A stretch of DNA of 64,000 nucleotides from Tenggerimyces sp963762635 (GCA_963762635.1 CAVXLQ010000012.1:62001-126000), one strand, 5' to 3'. Numbered from the stretch's first letter, positions 1 through 8,358 are shown. Made by a program: numbers and translations. The notes: generated by a model not told the origin, from the sequence alone.

Positions 1-1151
1 AGCCGCGGTGCGCGGCCGACTATCCGGGCGTCGTCTCACTCGACCTTTCGGCCATGGACAAGGTCCTCGAGGTCGACCCCGTGAGCCGAGCGGCGAGGAT
101 CCAGGCCGGCGTGTTCGGGCCGCACCTGGAGGATCAGCTCAAACCCCACGACCTGACGCTCCGGCACTACCCGCAGTCGTTCGAGTTCTCCACGCTCGGC
201 GGCTGGCTGGCGACCCGCGCCGGCGGGCACTTCGCCACGCTCGCCACCCATATCGACGACCTGACCGAGTCGATCCGTACGGTCACGCCGGTCGGCGTCA
301 GCGAGTCGCTGCGCGTTCCCGCCTCCGGCGCCGGACCGTCCCCGGACCGGCTGTTCCTCGGCTCCGAGGGCACGCTCGGCGTGATCACCGAAGCGTGGAT
401 GCGCCTCCAGGCAAGGCCGACCTGGCGCGCCTCCGCCTCCGTAGCGTTCGACGACTACGTTGACGCGGTCACCGCCACCCGACTGGTCGCGCAGTCCGGG
501 CTGCATCCCGCCAACTGCCGGCTGCTCGACGCCGCCGAGGCGTTCCTCAACGCCGGCGTCAGTGTCAACGGCGGCTTGCTCATCCTCGCCTGGGAGTCCG
601 CCGACCACCCCGTCGACGCCGCGTTGGAACGGGGGCTCGAGATCTGCCGCGACAACGGCGGGCGAGCCGAAGAACGGAAGGACGCGGCCAGCAGCTGGCG
701 GTCGGCGTTCCTGCGCATGCCGTACCAGCGCGACGCCCTCGTGCGCTCGAGCATGATCGTGGAGACGTTCGAGACGGCTTGCACGTGGAGCGCGTTCGGC
801 GAACTACACTCCGCGGTCACCGCCGCCGCGTACGACGCCATCGAGCGGGTCGCCGGCCGCGGCATCGTGACCTGCCGGTTCACCCATGTCTATCCGGACG
901 GGCCGGCGCCGTACTTCGGCGTCTACGCCACCGGCCGCTGGGGGAGCCTGGTCTCGCAGTGGGACGAGCTGAAGGTCGCGGTCTCCGACGCCCTCGCCGC
1001 GCACGGCGGAACGATCACGCATCACCACGCCGTGGGTCGGGATCACCAACCCTGGTACGCGAAACAGCGCCCCGAGCCGTTCGGCCTCGCCCTCCGCGCG
1101 GCCAAGCAGGCCCTCGACCCGGCCGGAATCCTCAATCCTGGGGTGTTCTGA
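1..1151 (+). CDS. FAD-binding oxidase, alkyldihydroxyacetonephosphate synthase-like (5' partial)
   Basis: The frame is open from base 3 leftward out of the window, so the N-terminus is missing; the methionine at 54 is internal because the residues before it (YPGVVSLDLSAM) belong to the FAD-binding PCMH fold. Visible parts are the end of the FAD_binding_4 domain, with a GSEGTLGVITE motif near 358-390, and a C-terminal oxidase domain with an HHH cluster (ITHHHAVGRD, near 1015-1042). The histidine cluster is typical of alkylglycerone-phosphate synthases and their bacterial relatives, which use flavin to handle hydroxy-acid or glycerone-phosphate substrates. The substrate here is not determinable; glycolate or D-lactate oxidase-like activity is the alternative. 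The 3' end overlaps the convergent methyltransferase gene by 20 nt. Confidence 0.85.
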   Translation, partial: PRCAADYPGVVSLDLSAMDKVLEVDPVSRAARIQAGVFGPHLEDQLKPHDLTLRHYPQSFEFSTLGGWLATRAGGHFATLATHIDDLTESIRTVTPVGVSESLRVPASGAGPSPDRLFLGSEGTLGVITEAWMRLQARPTWRASASVAFDDYVDAVTATRLVAQSGLHPANCRLLDAAEAFLNAGVSVNGGLLILAWESADHPVDAALERGLEICRDNGGRAEERKDAASSWRSAFLRMPYQRDALVRSSMIVETFETACTWSAFGELHSAVTAAAYDAIERVAGRGIVTCRFTHVYPDGPAPYFGVYATGRWGSLVSQWDELKVAVSDALAAHGGTITHHHAVGRDHQPWYAKQRPEPFGLALRAAKQALDPAGILNPGVF

Positions 1152-1923
1152 CGCAGCAGAAGATCGCCGTTCCGGGGATGAGCTGGCCGCGCAACGGGCT
1201 CCAGCCGTCCCAGGACTGGCGGTTGCCGTCCGGCCACTCCGGCTCGACGAGGTCGCGCAACGCGAAGCCCGCTTCGGCGATCAGCCGGACCCAGTCGCCG
1301 ATCGTGCGGTGGTACTCGGCGTAGCTCGGCCGGCCAGCCGCGTCGTGTTCGACGTACGGCGCCCGGTCGAAGTACGACTGGTGCACGACCAGCCCGCGGT
1401 GGGTCGGATCGTCGAGGAACGCCCAGCGGATCGGATGCGTGACGCTGAACACGAACTGCCCACCCGGACGGAGCACCCGACGGACCTCGCGCAGCAGGGC
1501 GCCGGCGTCGGCGACGAACGGCAGCGCCCCGTACGCCGAGCACGCCGCGTCGAACACGCCGTCGCCGAACGGCAGCCGCCCGGCGTCCGCGCACACCACC
1601 GGCACGTCCAGGCCCGTCTCCTCGGCGATGCGGCGGGAGTGCTGCAACTGCCGGAGCGCCAGGTCGAGCCCGACCGGCAAGGCACCCTCCGAACGCAGCC
1701 AGCGCGCGCACTGCGCGGCCCCGCACCCGACCTCGAGCACCCGCTTCCCGGCGACGTCGCCCAGCAGCCGCGCCGACGACTCGTCCAACCCTTCGGGTCC
1801 CCACACGAAACCGGCGTCGCGCAGGAACGCGCCATGCTCCGCCTGGTACTCGTCGGCGTTCGCGTCCCACCAGCTTCGATTGGCGCGGACGGACTCGGCG
1901 TGCCCGAGTTGCGGCGTGGTCAT
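1132..1923 (-). CDS. class I SAM-dependent methyltransferase
   Basis: A 263-residue protein with a Methyltransf_11-type Rossmann core: the SAM-binding glycine motif VLEVGCGAAQCARW near residues 68-81, an acidic residue at the end of strand 2 (GLDLALRQ), and the post-I motif DAGRLPFGDGVFD. It begins MTTPQLGHAESVRANRSWWDANADEYQAEHG, a start shared by many actinobacterial methyltransferases, so ATG at 1923 was chosen although the frame stays open further upstream. The substrate is unknown; small-molecule methylation is the usual guess for this family. It converges on, and overlaps, the flavin oxidase gene. Confidence 0.85.
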   Translation of the reverse strand: MTTPQLGHAESVRANRSWWDANADEYQAEHGAFLRDAGFVWGPEGLDESSARLLGDVAGKRVLEVGCGAAQCARWLRSEGALPVGLDLALRQLQHSRRIAEETGLDVPVVCADAGRLPFGDGVFDAACSAYGALPFVADAGALLREVRRVLRPGGQFVFSVTHPIRWAFLDDPTHRGLVVHQSYFDRAPYVEHDAAGRPSYAEYHRTIGDWVRLIAEAGFALRDLVEPEWPDGNRQSWDGWSPLRGQLIPGTAIFCCVRTPQD

Positions 1924-2118
1924 GCCGGAAGACCCTATGCGGTCCGTTGGCCGCGGATCCGTGGCCGCGTCGAGATCGCCATTCGGCTGGCGGCAATCCA
2001 AGGACTCGTGCGGAAGCCACGCCGGAGGGAGAGCGCGGTGAACGTCCGGTAGCGGCTTTGCACTAACGGTTGGCGTCGACCCGATCTCGATGGACCAGTG
2101 ACCCCAAGGAGGGACGAC

Positions 2119-2808
2119 ATGGCTAAGGCCACCTACGCGACATCCCCGTTGTCGCCCGCATCGCGCGTTGCGGCACGCGTCGCGGCACGCGTCACCGTCA
2201 TTGCCGCGGCATCGTCGCTGGCCCTCCTGCTGGTCCTGCACGTCGTGCGGTCGGATCTCGCTCCGCAGTGGCATATGATCAGCCAGTACGCGGTCGGCAA
2301 CTACGGGTGGCTGCAAACACTCGTCTTCGCGCTCTTGGCAATCGCCTGCGTGACGCTCTTCCTCGCCGTGCGGACGCAAGTAGGCACGATCGCCGGCAAG
2401 GTCGGTTTGGTATTCATGCTCGCGGCGGCGATTGGGCTGACCATGGCTGCCCTGTTCAACTGGGAGCACCCACTGCACGCTGTGGCATCGCTGATCGGCG
2501 TTCCTGGACTCACCCTCGGGGCGCTGCTCGTCGGCATCAGCCTTATCCGCGATCAGGCCTGGGCGCCGGCTCGACGTCGAATCTTGATCTGGACGCACCT
2601 TTCCTGGGTTGCCCTTGTTCTGTTGATGATTGCGCTCTTCACCACCGTCCCGTCCTCCGGCGAGTTCGACTCGGGGACGCTCGTGGGGTGGCCGAACAGA
2701 CTGCAGTTCCTGGCCTGGGGCGCGTGGTTGATCGTGACGTCATGGCAAGTCATCGCCGTGTCAGCGTCGACCGCACGCGACGCGGACGGCACGCCGGCCT
2801 CGGCGTGA
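2119..2808 (+). CDS. DUF998 family membrane protein
   Basis: A 229-residue integral membrane protein with about six hydrophobic segments. The pattern matches the DUF998 family: an SQYAVGNYGWLQ stretch after the first helix, a loop with NWEHPLHA, and a late GWPNRLQF motif. No enzymatic function is established for the family. ATG 2119 is preferred over GTG 2098 because a strong AAGGAGGG Shine-Dalgarno (2106-2113) sits 5 nt upstream of it. The gene stands alone between two minus-strand genes. Confidence 0.8.
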   Translation: MAKATYATSPLSPASRVAARVAARVTVIAAASSLALLLVLHVVRSDLAPQWHMISQYAVGNYGWLQTLVFALLAIACVTLFLAVRTQVGTIAGKVGLVFMLAAAIGLTMAALFNWEHPLHAVASLIGVPGLTLGALLVGISLIRDQAWAPARRRILIWTHLSWVALVLLMIALFTTVPSSGEFDSGTLVGWPNRLQFLAWGAWLIVTSWQVIAVSASTARDADGTPASA

Positions 2809-2835
2809 GGATCGGAGTCGTTCCGGATCGGGTGG

Positions 2836-3489
2836 TCAACCCGACCGGTAGGCCGCAAGGAAAATCCGTACGCCATCCGCGGCGTAGCGATCGAGCTGCG
2901 TCTCCGTGAACGTGGCGTCGGCGTCGAACATCGCCCGGTTGACCGGGATCGACAGCACCAGCCAGTTGAAGTACTGCGCGGCCAACGTCGGGTCGTCGAT
3001 GCGCAGTTTGCCTTCGCGGGTCAGCCGCTCGAACAGTGCCGAGAGCGTGGTGACGGTACGGCCCGGACCCCGCTCGACGTAGGTGCGACCGAGATCGGGG
3101 AAGCGTGCGGCTTCGCCGATCACGAGTCGGCGTAGCTCCAGCAGTCGCGGCTCCTGGACGATCGAGACGAGCTTGCAGGCCAGCTCGTAGAGCGACGACT
3201 CGAGATCGGTCGTGTGGTTCATGCCGTCTTCCACCCAGGTGTAGAACGGCACTCCGACCTGATCGATGATGCGGAGCACGATCGCGGTGAACAGCTGGCG
3301 CTTGTCTGCGAAATGGTTGTAGACCGTCGGCTTCGACACGGCGGCCCGCGCGGCAACGGCATCGATGGTCGTGCCGATATATCCCTCTCGCAGGAAGGTC
3401 TCGGTGGCCGCGTCCATGATCGCGTCCCGTTTGCGGCTGGATCGCCGCCGGCCACGGCCATCCGGCGGCTCAGCCGTCCGGGCGCTCAC
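2836..3489 (-). CDS. TetR/AcrR family transcriptional regulator
   Basis: A 217-residue regulator. After a basic N-terminus the TetR helix-turn-helix is plain: ATETFLREGYIGTTIDAVAARA followed by VSKPTVYNHFADKRQLF (about residues 27-67). The C-terminal part resembles the AefR/TetR_C ligand domain, with ARFPDLGRTYVERGP. The start is GTG 3489, with AGGAG 6 nt upstream. A 15-bp imperfect palindrome (3508-3522) lies 18 bp upstream of the start and is a good candidate autoregulatory operator. Its target may be itself or the divergent DUF4287 gene; the ligand is unknown. Confidence 0.9.
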   Translation of the reverse strand: MSARTAEPPDGRGRRRSSRKRDAIMDAATETFLREGYIGTTIDAVAARAAVSKPTVYNHFADKRQLFTAIVLRIIDQVGVPFYTWVEDGMNHTTDLESSLYELACKLVSIVQEPRLLELRRLVIGEAARFPDLGRTYVERGPGRTVTTLSALFERLTREGKLRIDDPTLAAQYFNWLVLSIPVNRAMFDADATFTETQLDRYAADGVRIFLAAYRSG

Positions 3490-3507
3490 AACAAACTCCT
3501 AGACTTG

Positions 3508-3522
3508 ACTACACGGTTTAGT
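3508..3522. promoter_or_regulatory. candidate TetR operator
   Basis: The 15-bp sequence ACTACACGGTTTAGT is an inverted repeat around its central base with one mismatched pair (ACTA/TAGT outer arms, AC/GT inner arms). It sits just upstream of the tetR-type start codon at 3489, in the divergent region shared with the gene at 3632. Position and symmetry fit TetR-family autorepression; the assignment is inference. Confidence 0.55.
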
Positions 3523-3631
3523 TAATATCGGTGGTTAGATCAGACCCCAGGGGGATTCGCGACATCTTGCCAGCGGAGGTCGGGCACCTGCGTCACGACC
3601 CCTTTCGCGGTGACAAGGAAGGAGCTCATGG

Positions 3632-3913
3632 ATGTCATTCCAGGCCTATCTGGATGCGATCGAGAAGAAGACCGGCAAGATCCCGGCGAAGCTGCTCGAC
3701 GAAGCCCACGCGCGTGGATTCGGACCTGACACCAAGGCTGCCGAGGTCGTTGCCTGGCTAGCCGACGAGTACGGCATTGGTCGAGGTCACGCGATGGCGT
3801 TCTCTCACGTCGTCAAGAACGGGACCCGCATCAGCGACAAGCACGTTGGCACGGTCGGTACGCACCGCGACGAATCCAACGAGTTGCGACTGGACGGGAT
3901 AGCAGCGCGCTGA
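3632..3913 (+). CDS. DUF4287 domain protein
   Basis: A 93-residue soluble protein covering one DUF4287 domain: FQAYLDAIEKKTGKIPAKLL at the N-terminus and the conserved GIGRGHAMAFSHVVKNG stretch in the middle. The family has no known biochemical role. ATG 3632 has an AAGGAAGGAG ribosome-binding site 7 nt upstream; the ATG at 3628 is in another frame. The gene is divergent from the TetR regulator and could be under its control. Confidence 0.85.
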   Translation: MSFQAYLDAIEKKTGKIPAKLLDEAHARGFGPDTKAAEVVAWLADEYGIGRGHAMAFSHVVKNGTRISDKHVGTVGTHRDESNELRLDGIAAR

Positions 3914-3946
3914 CGAACGTTGCGGAGCCCTGGCAGGATCGGGGTC

Positions 3947-5320
3947 ATGGCATCCGCTGCGGGCTTCTTCGCCGACTTCAGCTCCACTCCGAGCAGTTCG
4001 ACCGGTGAGGCGGGCTTCGGCTCCACTCCCGGCCGTTCGACTGGGGAGGCCGACGGGATGTGCGCGTTCATCGACGCGTCGCCGTCGCCGTTCCACGCCG
4101 TCGACGAGGCCGCGCTGCGGCTGAGCCGGCAGGGGTTCCTGGAGCTGGACGAGACCGCGCGCTGGCCGCGGGAGAACGGGCGGTTCTTCGTTCGCCGCGG
4201 CGGCAGCCTCATCGCGTGGAGCACCGAGCACGCCGGCGACGCCGGCACGCCGTTCCGCATCGTCGGCGCCCACACCGACAGCCCCAACCTGCGGATCAAG
4301 CCGTACCCGGACGTCAGCCGCGCGGGGTGGCAGCTGCTCGCCGCCGAACCGTACGGCGGCCCGCTGTACAACACCTGGCTCGGCCGCGACCTCGGCCTGT
4401 CCGGGCGGGTCAGCGTACGGACGGCGAACGGGCCCGCGCTCCAGCTGCTCAAGGTCGACCGGCCGATCCTGCATCTCCCGCAGCTCGCGCCGCACCTGGA
4501 CCGCGGGGTCAACGACGCGGGCGTGAAGCTCAACCCGCAACAGCACCTGAACCCGGTCTGGGGCGTCGGCACCGATCTCGCCGACTTCCACGGGTTCCTC
4601 GCCAAGGAGCTCGGCGTCGACGCGGCCGACATCCACGGCTGGGAGCTGATGACGCACGACCTCACCCCGAGCCGGCGGATCGGCCGCGAGGGCGAGCTGG
4701 TCAGCGCGCCGCGGCTCGACAACCTCGGCACGACGTACGCCGGCCTGCGCGCGATGCTCGACGCGGCGGACGCTCCCGCCAGCGCCCAGATCCCGGTGCT
4801 CGCGCTGTTCGACCACGAGGAGGTCGGCAGCGTGTCCGAGCGCGGCGCCGGCTCGACCTTGCTGCCGGTCGTGCTCGAGCGCATCGTCGCCAGCAGCGGC
4901 GGCGACCGCGAGGACCTGCTGCGCGCGCTCGCCGGCTCGATCTGCGCTTCCGGCGACATGGCGCACGCCACGCACCCGAACTACGCCGAGCGGCACGAGC
5001 CGTCGCACCCCATCCAGATCAACGGGGGACCGGTCCTCAAGCAGAACACCAACCTGCGTTACGCGACCGACGCGCGCGGCACCGGTGCGTTCGCCCTGGC
5101 GTGCGAGCAGGCCGCCGTCCCGATGCAGCGCTTCACCAACCGTTCCGACCTCCCCTGCGGCACGACCGTCGGACCGATGACAGCGGCGGGGATCGGCGTG
5201 ACCACGGTCGACGTCGGCGCACCGCAGCTCGCCATGCACTCCGCGCGCGAGCTGTGCGGGGCGTACGACCCGGCGATGTACGTCGCCGCGCTGACCGCGT
5301 TCCTCACGCCGGCCGCATGA
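3947..5320 (+). CDS. M18 family aminopeptidase with 26-residue N-terminal insertion
   Basis: A 457-residue metallo-aminopeptidase of the M18 (aspartyl aminopeptidase) family, cytosolic and dizinc, removing N-terminal residues from peptides. Metal-ligand and catalytic motifs are present: AHTDSPNLRIKP, SAPRLDNLGT, LFDHEEVGS and a late MHSARE. The family N-terminus FIDASPSPFHAV is recognisable, but between FFAD and GMCAFIDAS lies a 26-residue Ser/Thr/Gly-rich stretch encoded by two tandem 39-nt repeats. The start is ATG 3947. The stop codon overlaps the next start (ATGA), coupling it to the APH-fold gene. Confidence 0.92.
   Translation: MASAAGFFADFSSTPSSSTGEAGFGSTPGRSTGEADGMCAFIDASPSPFHAVDEAALRLSRQGFLELDETARWPRENGRFFVRRGGSLIAWSTEHAGDAGTPFRIVGAHTDSPNLRIKPYPDVSRAGWQLLAAEPYGGPLYNTWLGRDLGLSGRVSVRTANGPALQLLKVDRPILHLPQLAPHLDRGVNDAGVKLNPQQHLNPVWGVGTDLADFHGFLAKELGVDAADIHGWELMTHDLTPSRRIGREGELVSAPRLDNLGTTYAGLRAMLDAADAPASAQIPVLALFDHEEVGSVSERGAGSTLLPVVLERIVASSGGDREDLLRALAGSICASGDMAHATHPNYAERHEPSHPIQINGGPVLKQNTNLRYATDARGTGAFALACEQAAVPMQRFTNRSDLPCGTTVGPMTAAGIGVTTVDVGAPQLAMHSARELCGAYDPAMYVAALTAFLTPAA
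3977..4054 (+). repeat. tandem 39-nt repeat (2 copies) inserted in the M18 gene
   Basis: Bases 3977-4015 and 4016-4054 are two similar 39-nt units, encoding FSSTPSSSTGEAG and FGSTPGRSTGEAD. GCCGAC precedes the block (3971-3976) and also ends it (4049-4054). Removing the 78 nt restores an uninterrupted family N-terminus (FFAD-GMCAFIDASPSPFH). The insertion keeps the reading frame. Confidence 0.75.
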
Positions 5321-6396
5321 GCGAGCTCGCCAACGCCGCACGGGAGCTGCTCGGCGCCGACGTCCGGCCGCTGCCCGGCGGCTACAGCGGCGAGACGTTC
5401 CTCGTCGGAGCCGCGGGGGAGGAGTCCGTCCTCCGGCTCTACCTGCGCGCCCCGGAGCGAGCCGAGGTCGACGCCGCGCTGCTGGAGTTCGTCCGCGGCA
5501 TCGTGCCCGTGCCGCGCGTGCTCGACCAGCGGAAGGCCGACACGTACGGGCCCTCGCACCTGTTGCTCGAGCTGCTGCCCGGAATCCGCCTCGACGAGCT
5601 GCTCCCGTCCGCCTCCGAGGCGACCAGGCGGGCCGCCGGCCACAGCGTCGGCCGGGTCCTCGCGAGGCTCGCCGGCATCCCGTTCCTCCGGGCGGGCGAG
5701 TTCGCCGGAGCCGAGCTCGACGTGCGGCCGTGGCCGCCCGAGGGCGGCGGCCTGCGGCCCTGGGTGGAGAGCCATCGCGACCTCGGCGCGTTCGCGCACT
5801 GGACGGCCGAGGAGTTCGACGGCCTGCTCGGCGTCGCCGACGACGCCCAGCACCTGCTCGACCGACCGGATTCTGATGGTCGCAGCCCCGGCTCGCTCAG
5901 TTTCGCCGCACGCCACCCCCTGTCAGGCGACATCCGACGTGCCGTTGGGGCTTCCTCGACGAGCCGGACTGCGACGCGCCGGATCAGCCTGTGCCACAGC
6001 GACCTCAACGCGAAGAACGTGCTCGTCGACGCGACGACAGGCGAGGTCACCGGGCTGATCGACTGGGAGTTCGCGCACGCCGGTACGCCGTACACCGACC
6101 TCGGCAACCTGCTCCGGCTGGAGACCGACGAGATCTTTTGCGTGGCCGTCGTCGGTGCTTTTGTGGCGTACGCGCCGCCTGTCGACGAGGGCTTTCTGGA
6201 CCTGGCACGGGCCGCGGACCTGTACGCGATGGTCGACCTCGTAGCCCGCCGAAGCGGCTTTGACCTGGTCGAACGTGTGCACGAGCTGGTGCGGGCGACG
6301 GCGCGCACGGGGACGCTCGCCGCCGGGCGGCCGGATTGGGCCGCGCTGGCCGATGTGACCACGGCCACGAGCCGAGGCCGAAGAATGATCGTATAA
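5317..6396 (+). CDS. aminoglycoside phosphotransferase-fold (APH) protein
   Basis: A 359-residue protein with the APH/choline-kinase fold: an N-lobe nucleotide loop (PLPGGYSGETFLVG), the hinge region LLLELLPG, the catalytic loop LCHSDLNAKNVLVD (Asp and Asn as in HGDxxxxN) and the metal-binding GLIDWEFAHAGTPYTDLG. Members phosphorylate antibiotics or small alcohols; nothing here fixes a substrate. ATG 5317 overlaps the upstream stop by 4 nt. About 37 residues just before the catalytic loop look like an insertion with terminal inverted repeats in the DNA. TATAAT at the very end of the gene (6391-6396) could serve a promoter for rpsA. Confidence 0.82.
   Translation: MSELANAARELLGADVRPLPGGYSGETFLVGAAGEESVLRLYLRAPERAEVDAALLEFVRGIVPVPRVLDQRKADTYGPSHLLLELLPGIRLDELLPSASEATRRAAGHSVGRVLARLAGIPFLRAGEFAGAELDVRPWPPEGGGLRPWVESHRDLGAFAHWTAEEFDGLLGVADDAQHLLDRPDSDGRSPGSLSFAARHPLSGDIRRAVGASSTSRTATRRISLCHSDLNAKNVLVDATTGEVTGLIDWEFAHAGTPYTDLGNLLRLETDEIFCVAVVGAFVAYAPPVDEGFLDLARAADLYAMVDLVARRSGFDLVERVHELVRATARTGTLAAGRPDWAALADVTTATSRGRRMIV
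5869..5979 (+). repeat. insertion-like segment with terminal inverted repeats inside the APH gene
   Basis: About 111 nt separates the codons for LDRP and RISLCHSD. Inside it GTCGCAGCCCCGGCTCG (5879-5895) is mirrored by CGAGCCGGACTGCGAC (5960-5975), a near-perfect 16-17 nt inverted repeat. The encoded 37 residues, rich in Ser/Arg, have no counterpart in the kinase fold before the catalytic loop. The exact ends are uncertain. Confidence 0.5.
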
Positions 6397-6408
6397 TCCT
6401 GGCCCGCG

Positions 6409-6438
6409 TTGACCCTGATCAACAGCCCCCCGTATCCT
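6409..6438 (+). promoter_or_regulatory. candidate rpsA promoter
   Basis: TTGACC (6409-6414) and TATCCT (6433-6438) are separated by 18 bp, a reasonable housekeeping-sigma match, placed about 170 nt upstream of the rpsA start. A second -10-like TATAAT lies at 6391-6396 without a clear -35. The leader 6439-6606 holds no gene. Confidence 0.5.
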
Positions 6439-6606
6439 GGGAAGAGCGTTGTGGGCCTGTGCGACCTCGGACGGAGCAGGCTCGCGCTCTCATCGGTGGA
6501 TTTTCCGGTCTCGTCAGCACATCGGACCGGGCTCTCTCGGCGGTGCGAACAAAAGGCCATGACGCGTGCCGTACGACGACCAGTCCATATCGGAGCCACC
6601 AACCAG

Positions 6607-8112
6607 ATGACGAGCAGCATCGAGGCCCCGCTGTCCACAGCACCGGCCCAGCAGGAGACGCCGCAGGTAGCGGTGAACGACGTGGGTTCGGAAGAGGAAT
6701 TCCTCGCCGCGATCGACGAGACGATCAAGTACTTCAATGACGGTGACATTGTCGAAGGCACCGTCGTCAAGGTCGACAGGGACGAGGTCCTGCTCGACAT
6801 CGGCTACAAGACCGAGGGCGTGATCCCGGCTCGCGAGCTGTCGATCAAGCACGACGTTGATCCGAGTGACGTCGTCAAGGTCGGTGATCCGATCGAGGCC
6901 CTGGTTCTCCAGAAGGAGGACAAGGAAGGTCGGCTCATCCTCTCCAAGAAGCGTGCGCAGTACGAGCGCGCCTGGGGAACGATCGAGCAGATCAAGGACG
7001 AGGACGGCGTCGTCACCGGCACGGTCATCGAGGTGGTCAAGGGCGGCCTGATCCTCGACATCGGCCTGCGTGGCTTCTTGCCCGCATCGCTCGTCGAGAT
7101 GCGTCGCGTACGCGACCTGCAGCCCTACGTCGGCCGCGAGCTCGAGGCGAAGATCATCGAGCTGGACAAGAACCGCAACAACGTGGTCCTGTCCCGCCGC
7201 GCCTGGCTCGAGCAGACGCAGTCGGAGGTTCGACAGAACTTCCTCAACCAGCTGCAGAAGGGCCAGATCCGCAAGGGCGTCGTGTCGTCGATCGTCAACT
7301 TCGGTGCGTTCGTCGACCTCGGTGGCGTCGACGGTCTGGTGCACGTGTCCGAGCTGTCCTGGAAGCACATCGACCACCCGTCCGAGGTTGTCGAGGTCGG
7401 CCAGGAGGTCACGGTCGAGGTTCTCGACGTCGACCTGGACCGCGAGCGCGTCTCGCTGTCGCTCAAGTCGACGCAGGAAGACCCGTGGCAGCAGTTCGCG
7501 CGGATCCACCAGATCGGGCAGATCGTTCCGGGCAAGGTCACCAAGCTGGTGCCGTTCGGTGCGTTCGTCCGGGTGGACGACGGCATCGAGGGTCTGGTGC
7601 ACATCTCCGAGCTGGCCGAGCGCCACGTGGAGATCCCGGAGCAGGTCGTTCAGGTCGGCAACGATGTGATGGTCAAGATCATCGACATCGACCTGGAGCG
7701 CCGCCGGATCTCGCTGTCGCTGAAGCAGGCGAACGAGGGTGCCGACACTGTGTCGGAGAACTTCGACCCCACGCTCTACGGCATGGCGGCGGAGTACGAC
7801 GACCAGGGCAACTACAAGTACCCCGAGGGCTTCGACCCGGACACGGGCGAGTGGCTCGAGGGCTTCGAGACGCAGCAGACGCAGTGGGAGAAGGAGTACG
7901 CCGAGGCCCACACGCGCTGGGAGGCGCACAAGACGCAGGTCGAGGCAGCCCGCAAGGCGGAAGCCGAAGAGGGCGCCACGGCAGGCGACGCGGGAGCGGG
8001 AGCTCCGTCGTCGTACTCGTCCACCGTGGACGAGTCGGCACCGGCCGAGGGCACGCTCGCCTCGGACGAGGCCCTCGCCGCGCTGCGTGAGAAGCTCACC
8101 GGCAACACCTGA
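6607..8112 (+). CDS. rpsA: 30S ribosomal protein S1
   Basis: A 501-residue protein that binds mRNA on the small ribosomal subunit. Four S1 (OB-fold) RNA-binding repeats are visible, beginning near residues 43, 128, 214 and 298, e.g. GDIVEGTVVKVDRDEVLLDIG and KGVVSSIVNFGAFVDLGGVDG, as in other actinobacterial S1 proteins, followed by an acidic low-complexity tail. The start ATG 6607 gives the family N-terminus MTSSIEAP; an ATG at 6559 is in frame but unlikely. A strong intrinsic terminator follows 23 bp after the stop. Confidence 0.97.
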   Translation: MTSSIEAPLSTAPAQQETPQVAVNDVGSEEEFLAAIDETIKYFNDGDIVEGTVVKVDRDEVLLDIGYKTEGVIPARELSIKHDVDPSDVVKVGDPIEALVLQKEDKEGRLILSKKRAQYERAWGTIEQIKDEDGVVTGTVIEVVKGGLILDIGLRGFLPASLVEMRRVRDLQPYVGRELEAKIIELDKNRNNVVLSRRAWLEQTQSEVRQNFLNQLQKGQIRKGVVSSIVNFGAFVDLGGVDGLVHVSELSWKHIDHPSEVVEVGQEVTVEVLDVDLDRERVSLSLKSTQEDPWQQFARIHQIGQIVPGKVTKLVPFGAFVRVDDGIEGLVHISELAERHVEIPEQVVQVGNDVMVKIIDIDLERRRISLSLKQANEGADTVSENFDPTLYGMAAEYDDQGNYKYPEGFDPDTGEWLEGFETQQTQWEKEYAEAHTRWEAHKTQVEAARKAEAEEGATAGDAGAGAPSSYSSTVDESAPAEGTLASDEALAALREKLTGNT

Positions 8113-8135
8113 GTCGCGGTAGCTGAGTAGTCAGC

Positions 8136-8178
8136 GGAAGGCCCCGGTCCACTCGGACCGGGGCCTTCCTCTTTGTTC
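8136..8178 (+). terminator. intrinsic terminator of rpsA
   Basis: A perfect 15-bp stem (8136-8150 with 8155-8169, GGAAGGCCCCGGTCC arm) has an ACTC loop and is followed by the T-rich run TCTTTGTT. Confidence 0.9.
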
Positions 8179-8209
8179 CTGGCAGCTGCTGCGCGCCCGC
8201 CCCTGGCCG

Positions 8210-8285
8210 GTGATCATGATCGTGATCATGAAGGCGTACAGGCGTATATCGCCCTTCCGCCTTCATGATTAACGACATGATCACG
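8210..8285. repeat. 76-bp intergenic palindromic element
   Basis: The left arm (8210-8236, ending GATCATGAAGGCG) and right arm (8258-8285, beginning CGCCTTCATGATT) are inverted copies with only a couple of differences, and the 21-nt spacer contains a small internal GGCG/CGCC hairpin. It lies between two terminators and has no coding potential. Such elements are often dispersed repeats, but only one copy is seen in this window. Confidence 0.7.
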
Positions 8286-8315
8286 CTGCTTCGTTCGCCT
8301 GGCGCCGGGGCATGC

Positions 8316-8358
8316 GAAACGGCCCCCGGTCCGCCAAGGACCGGGGGCCGTTTCTTTG
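8316..8358. terminator. strong bidirectional-type terminator hairpin
   Basis: A perfect 17-bp stem (8316-8332 with 8338-8354, arm GAAACGGCCCCCGGTCC) has a GCCAA loop and TTTC/TTTGG on the + side. It lies 18 bp beyond the stop of the minus-strand gene at 8373 and so closes that operon, while also backing up rpsA termination. Confidence 0.85.

Noticed and set aside
3758..5341. A long minus-strand frame opposite the M18 aminopeptidase
   Set aside because: Arg/Val-rich shadow with no family motifs; the + strand gene has all catalytic motifs.
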